A stretch of DNA of 12,064 nucleotides from an uncultured Rhodospirillales bacterium (GTDB taxonomy: Bacteria > Pseudomonadota > Alphaproteobacteria > Rhodospirillales > Defluviicoccaceae): assembly GCA_937127205.1 (NCBI GenBank), contig CAKZLS010000403.1, forward strand, positions 1-12,064, in the 5' to 3' direction. The translations under genes and the position numbers were made by a program. Shown here in pieces: positions 8,720-12,064 of this stretch (positions are counted from its first letter, which is position 1; every line of letters starts with the position of its first letter). The notes below the pieces were generated by a model, which saw nothing but the letters and a program-made list of their open reading frames with translations, made no database searches and was not told the DNA's origin.

Positions 8720-10398
8720 ATCACCTCTTTGACCTTGCCGGCCAGATCGGCAAGGGAGAAGGGTTTGGGCAGAAAGTGGACGGCGGAGTGGCCGTCCAGT
8801 CCGCCCTCGGCGCTGTTGTCGGAACCGTTGTCGGCATAGCCAGACACCAGGATAACCTTCACGCCGGCCAGTTCTTGGCGGGCCATGCGAACCAACGTGT
8901 GCCCGTCCATGACCGGCATAACCACATCGGTAACGATGAGGTCGATGCCCTCTTCTCCCGCAGTGATAACGTCCAAGGCATTTTCGCCATTGGTCGCCTC
9001 CAACACCCGGTAACCCTTGTTGCGCAGCGCCCGGGCGGCAAATACGCGAACCGCGTCTTCGTCCTCCACCAACAGGATCGTACCGCCGCCGGCCAAATTC
9101 GGCTCGGGCGGCGGTGTGGAGAATACCGGCGTTTCGCTCTGGCCCGCGTCCCGCCCGCAAGCCGGAAAATAGATGCTGAAAACAGCGCCGTCTCCGAACG
9201 CGCTGTCTACAAAGATGAACCCGCCGGTTTGGTGAACGATTCCATGAACGGTGGATAGACCGAGCCCGGTTCCGGCGCCCACCTCCTTGGTCGAGAAGAA
9301 GGGTTCGAAAATGTTGCCGATCACTTCCTTCGGGATGCCGGTTCCGGTATCGGCGACTTCGATCAGCACATAGCTGCCCGGTGCCATGACGTCGGCGCCG
9401 CGGCGCACTTCTCGATCGATGACGACGGCCGATGTCCGAATTTTTAGCGTGCCGCCACCCGGCATGGCGTCCCGGGCGTTGACCGCCAGATTGATGACAA
9501 CCTGGTCGAATTGCCCCGGATCAACACGAACGAACGCCGCGCCGCCCGCGTCCTCCACCCGCAGTTCGATGCGTGCCCCGAGAAGACGCCCGAGCATTTT
9601 GTGAAGATCCGACAGCGCCTCCTTGACGTCGAGCACCACCGGCTCGAGTTTCTGCTTGCGCGAAAACGCCAGCAATTGGCGGACAAGGCTCGACGCGCGT
9701 TTGGCGTTGCCACGGATTTGCATAATGTCATCGAATGACGGATCGCCGGGCCCGTGGCGCATCAGCAGCAAGTCGCAAAAACCGAGCGTGGCGGTTAACT
9801 GATTGTTGAAGTCATGGGCGATCCCGCCCGCCAGCTGGCCGATGGCCTGCATTTTCTGGGACTGGGCCAGCTGAACTTCCAGATTATGGTGATCGGTGGC
9901 ATCCAGTACGTGGACGATCAGACCGGAAACCTCTCCGGCATCCTCCACCCGGCCGGCAAAAATCGACGCAGACACCTCCCGCGCATCGCCGCCGGGCATG
10001 CGAACGCCTTCCAGCTTGGCGGCGCGGACAGTGCCCAACACCAATTTCGACAGCTGCCCAACGAGGTCGTCTCGATCCTCGTTGCTGACAAGAGCGGCCA
10101 GCGGGCGCCCAAGTACGGTCTTTCTCTCCGCTGCCAGCGGGCGCAGAAACGCGCAATTACAATCGACGATGTTGCCCCGCAGATCGAGAAAGGCAATCCC
10201 GACGGGCGACTCGTCGTACACCAGCTTCACACGGTCGTCCACGGACGAACCGGGTCCACGCGCCGTTCCTCGCGCCTTGCCTCCGGGGCGCGCCGCCAGC
10301 CACCGACCGAACGCTCCACGTCCTCCGCTCACGTCGGTCTCACCCGCGCGCGCGCGGAGACGCGCGTCATGATCCTTGCCCTTTGAGGCGCATGACAT
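8710..10398 (-). CDS. cckA: CckA-like hybrid histidine kinase (PAS-HisKA-HATPase-REC)
   Basis: A 562-residue sensor kinase. In alphaproteobacteria CckA passes phosphate through its receiver domain to ChpT and then to CtrA and CpdR. Domains: PAS (about 57-165), HisKA with SQKMQAIGQLAGGIAHDFNN and phosphoacceptor His195, HATPase with NLAVNARDAM, VADTGTGIP, EPFFSTK and GTGLGLSTVHGI, and a receiver (441-562) with ILLVEDED, phosphoacceptor Asp491 in TDVVMP and Lys545 in PKPF. The H-box and receiver wording are typical of CckA. Unusual: residues 1-56 are Arg/Gly-rich with no membrane helix, whereas characterised CckA proteins are membrane-anchored and longer. The ATG at 10398 overlaps flhB by 32 bp and has a poor ribosome site; GTG at 10332 (residue 23) is an alternative and also lacks a membrane segment. 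Last gene of the fliR-flhB cluster. Confidence 0.85.
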   Translation of the reverse strand: MSCASKGKDHDARLRARAGETDVSGGRGAFGRWLAARPGGKARGTARGPGSSVDDRVKLVYDESPVGIAFLDLRGNIVDCNCAFLRPLAAERKTVLGRPLAALVSNEDRDDLVGQLSKLVLGTVRAAKLEGVRMPGGDAREVSASIFAGRVEDAGEVSGLIVHVLDATDHHNLEVQLAQSQKMQAIGQLAGGIAHDFNNQLTATLGFCDLLLMRHGPGDPSFDDIMQIRGNAKRASSLVRQLLAFSRKQKLEPVVLDVKEALSDLHKMLGRLLGARIELRVEDAGGAAFVRVDPGQFDQVVINLAVNARDAMPGGGTLKIRTSAVVIDREVRRGADVMAPGSYVLIEVADTGTGIPKEVIGNIFEPFFSTKEVGAGTGLGLSTVHGIVHQTGGFIFVDSAFGDGAVFSIYFPACGRDAGQSETPVFSTPPPEPNLAGGGTILLVEDEDAVRVFAARALRNKGYRVLEATNGENALDVITAGEEGIDLIVTDVVMPVMDGHTLVRMARQELAGVKVILVSGYADNGSDNSAEGGLDGHSAVHFLPKPFSLADLAGKVKEVMAA

Positions 10399-11434
10399 AG
10401 CCGATCACTTGGGCCACCGCCTGATAGTGTTCGGGCGGAACTTCCTGATCGATCTCTACCGAGGCATAGAGTGCGCGTGCAAGCGGCGGGTTCTCGACCA
10501 GCGGTACGTCGTGCTCTCGAGCCAACTCGCGGATCCTCTGGGCAATAGCGTCCACCCCCTTGGCCACCAGCTTCGGGGCCCCCATGGACTCCATCTCGTA
10601 GGTAAGCGCGATGGAATAATGGGTCGGGTTGGTGATGATCACATCGGCCTTGGGCACCGCCGCCATCATCCGCTTCTGGGCGCGCTCCATACGCAAGCGC
10701 CGGATGCGGGCTTTGACGTGGGGATCGCCCTCGGATTGCTTGTGTTCGTCGCGGACCTCCTGCTTGGTCATCCGCATCTGTTTGGTGAAAGCGTACTTCT
10801 GATAAGCGAAATCGATCAGCGCCACGACGGTCATCACCGCCACCGTCGCGACCGTCATCATGATCGCAAGCTCGTGGCTGCGATCGAGCGTGCCCGGCAC
10901 CCCGATCGCCGACAGCATTTCCACGTCACGGAGCAGCGGCAGCGCCAAGCCGAACGACACCGCTCCGACGACGCTCAACTTCAATAGTCCCTTGACGAAC
11001 TCCATCAGCGATTGAGTAGAGAACAGCCTGCCCAGCCCCTTCTTCAGCGAAATGTTCTGCGGATTGAATTTGACCTTGGTGGGCGACCAGATCCAACCGA
11101 CCTGGAGTACGCCGGCGGCGACCGCAAGAACCACCAGCAACAGCAAAACCGGTGCGATGATCCAGCCGATGTTCAGCACCAACGCGGCAAGCGCGTCCTG
11201 CATATCCTCGGGGTGGAGAGACACAGCGTGCGGCGACTCGACAAACCCTCGCAGGTAATCAGAAATGTCACGCGACACGCCCGGCGCCATGAACACCAGG
11301 GCAATGGCGCCGCCCAACAGGATGGCCCAGCTCTTGATTTCCTGGGAGGACGCAACCTGCCCTTTCTCGCGCGCGTCCTGCAGGCGTTTCGGGGTCGGGT
11401 CTTCGGTTTTCGAGCCGTCTTGCTCTTCAGCCAC
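10367..11434 (-). CDS. flhB: Flagellar type III export protein FlhB
   Basis: Inner-membrane component of the flagellar export gate that switches substrate class from rod/hook to filament proteins after self-cleavage. The 355-residue product has the charged N-terminus EDPTPKRLQDAREKGQVASS (11-30) and four membrane helices (about 33-52, 86-111, 143-166 and 188-210). A linker follows with KQMRMTKQEVRDEHKQSEGD, then the cytoplasmic domain with the autocleavage motif Asn269-Pro-Thr-His, at the same residue number as in the Salmonella protein. The end, VPPEHYQAVAQVIGYVMRLK, is typical of the family. The start is GTG at 11434, 18 bp after the fliR stop, with only a weak ribosome site (CAGAGA). The 3' end overlaps the proposed start of the cckA-like gene. 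Confidence 0.97.
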   Translation of the reverse strand: MAEEQDGSKTEDPTPKRLQDAREKGQVASSQEIKSWAILLGGAIALVFMAPGVSRDISDYLRGFVESPHAVSLHPEDMQDALAALVLNIGWIIAPVLLLLVVLAVAAGVLQVGWIWSPTKVKFNPQNISLKKGLGRLFSTQSLMEFVKGLLKLSVVGAVSFGLALPLLRDVEMLSAIGVPGTLDRSHELAIMMTVATVAVMTVVALIDFAYQKYAFTKQMRMTKQEVRDEHKQSEGDPHVKARIRRLRMERAQKRMMAAVPKADVIITNPTHYSIALTYEMESMGAPKLVAKGVDAIAQRIRELAREHDVPLVENPPLARALYASVEIDQEVPPEHYQAVAQVIGYVMRLKGQGS

Positions 11435-11452
11435 GACAGTCTCTGTCGGGGA

Positions 11453-12064
11453 TCAGCCCGCGAACGGGCCGATTACTTCCGAGAAGCGGTTGAGGAAGAT
11501 CATCATAATACCCGAAAGGGTTAACATCATAACCCAGATCTGCAAGGAAATTTGCACTGGAATACCGATGAAAAAGACCTGCAGTTGCGGCATCAGGCGG
11601 CCAAGCAGTCCGAGCCCGATATAGTAGGCCAGTCCAAAGATCAGAAACGGCGCCGATAACTGCAATCCGAGAGCGAAAGCGTCGGCCACGCGCTGGGCGA
11701 TCATATCGGCGAAGTCGCCGATGGGCGGCGTCTCGCCGGGGACAAACAGGGTGTAGCTCTCGGCCACGGCCATCAGCATCAGATGGTGGAGGTCGGCAAC
11801 AAAGATAAGCAGCACGCCGACGGTTCCGAAGAACCCGGATATTGTGGAACTTTGCTGATCCGTCACCGGGTCATTGACGAGCGCGCTGGTGAGTGACGCG
11901 AAGTACGAAGCGAACGTTCCGGCCACATGCAGCGAAGCCACCACCATCCGCGCCAAAACGCCGAGAAACACCCCGATCAGCACTTCTCCAAGCAAGAGCA
12001 ATCCCAGTGCCACCGGGGTCGCAGGCAGGGCCGGAAGCTGCTGCGCCCATACCGGGGTGAGCAG
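11453..12064 (-). CDS. fliR: Flagellar export gate protein FliR, 5' end outside window
   Basis: The C-terminal 203 residues of FliR, an inner-membrane component that forms the flagellar export gate together with FliP and FliQ. The frame is open to the right edge, so about the first quarter of a usual 250-260 residue protein is missing; an internal GTG at 12013 is not the start. Visible are LLLLGEVLIGVFLGVLARMV, the charged loop TSALVNDPVTDQQSSTISGF, membrane helices around GVLLIFVADLHHLMLMAVAE, SAPFLIFGLAYYIGLGLLGR, the family-typical LMPQLQVFFIGIPVQI, and a last helix ending at RFSEVIGPFAG. It precedes flhB by 18 bp on the same strand, the order found in many flagellar clusters. Other export genes such as fliQ or flhA probably lie to the right. 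Confidence 0.93.
   Translation of the reverse strand: MLTPVWAQQLPALPATPVALGLLLLGEVLIGVFLGVLARMVVASLHVAGTFASYFASLTSALVNDPVTDQQSSTISGFFGTVGVLLIFVADLHHLMLMAVAESYTLFVPGETPPIGDFADMIAQRVADAFALGLQLSAPFLIFGLAYYIGLGLLGRLMPQLQVFFIGIPVQISLQIWVMMLTLSGIMMIFLNRFSEVIGPFAG

Overview
The window reads as chromosomal DNA of an alphaproteobacterium, probably Rhodospirillales-like. Three things suggest this: the recA-alaS neighbourhood, a CckA-type hybrid histidine kinase placed behind flagellar export genes, and a possible alphaproteobacterial SOS box (GTTC-N7-GTTC type, one mismatch) upstream of recA. The DNA is GC-rich, except for an AT-rich patch upstream of recA. Taxonomy is inferred from gene content and protein style only.

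Layout from left to right. Positions 1-1199 (minus) carry the first 399 codons of a permease resembling the cation-chloride cotransporter (SLC12-like) branch of the APC superfamily; its 3' end lies outside the window. Positions 1276-2472 (minus) encode a major facilitator transporter whose TTG start overlaps the alaS stop. Positions 2469-5114 (minus) encode alanyl-tRNA synthetase and 5322-6413 (minus) RecA. A 207-bp gap between recA and alaS holds four inverted repeats. An 826-bp stretch without a convincing protein gene (6414-7239) follows; it holds the recA control region, several dyads and the leader of the next gene. Positions 7240-8682 (plus) encode a LuxR-family regulator with a striking N-terminal run of Arg-Arg hexapeptide repeats. 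It converges on a minus-strand cluster read from the right edge: fliR (5' end missing), flhB, then a cckA-like gene.

How the genes fit together. fliR and flhB supply membrane parts of the flagellar type III export gate. The kinase after them belongs to the family that feeds phosphate into the ChpT-CtrA relay, which controls motility and cell-cycle genes in this class; its position suggests co-expression with flagellar export. recA and alaS are housekeeping genes, and the two transporters downstream may be read through from them.

Most of the window is ordinary core genome. The most unusual items are the in-register (D/E/H)RR hexad repeats of the LuxR-type protein, the lack of a visible membrane anchor in the CckA-like kinase, the structured 826-bp intergenic region, and the SLC12-like permease. 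I found no CRISPR array, insertion sequence, intact tRNA or rRNA, or defence or biosynthetic cluster.
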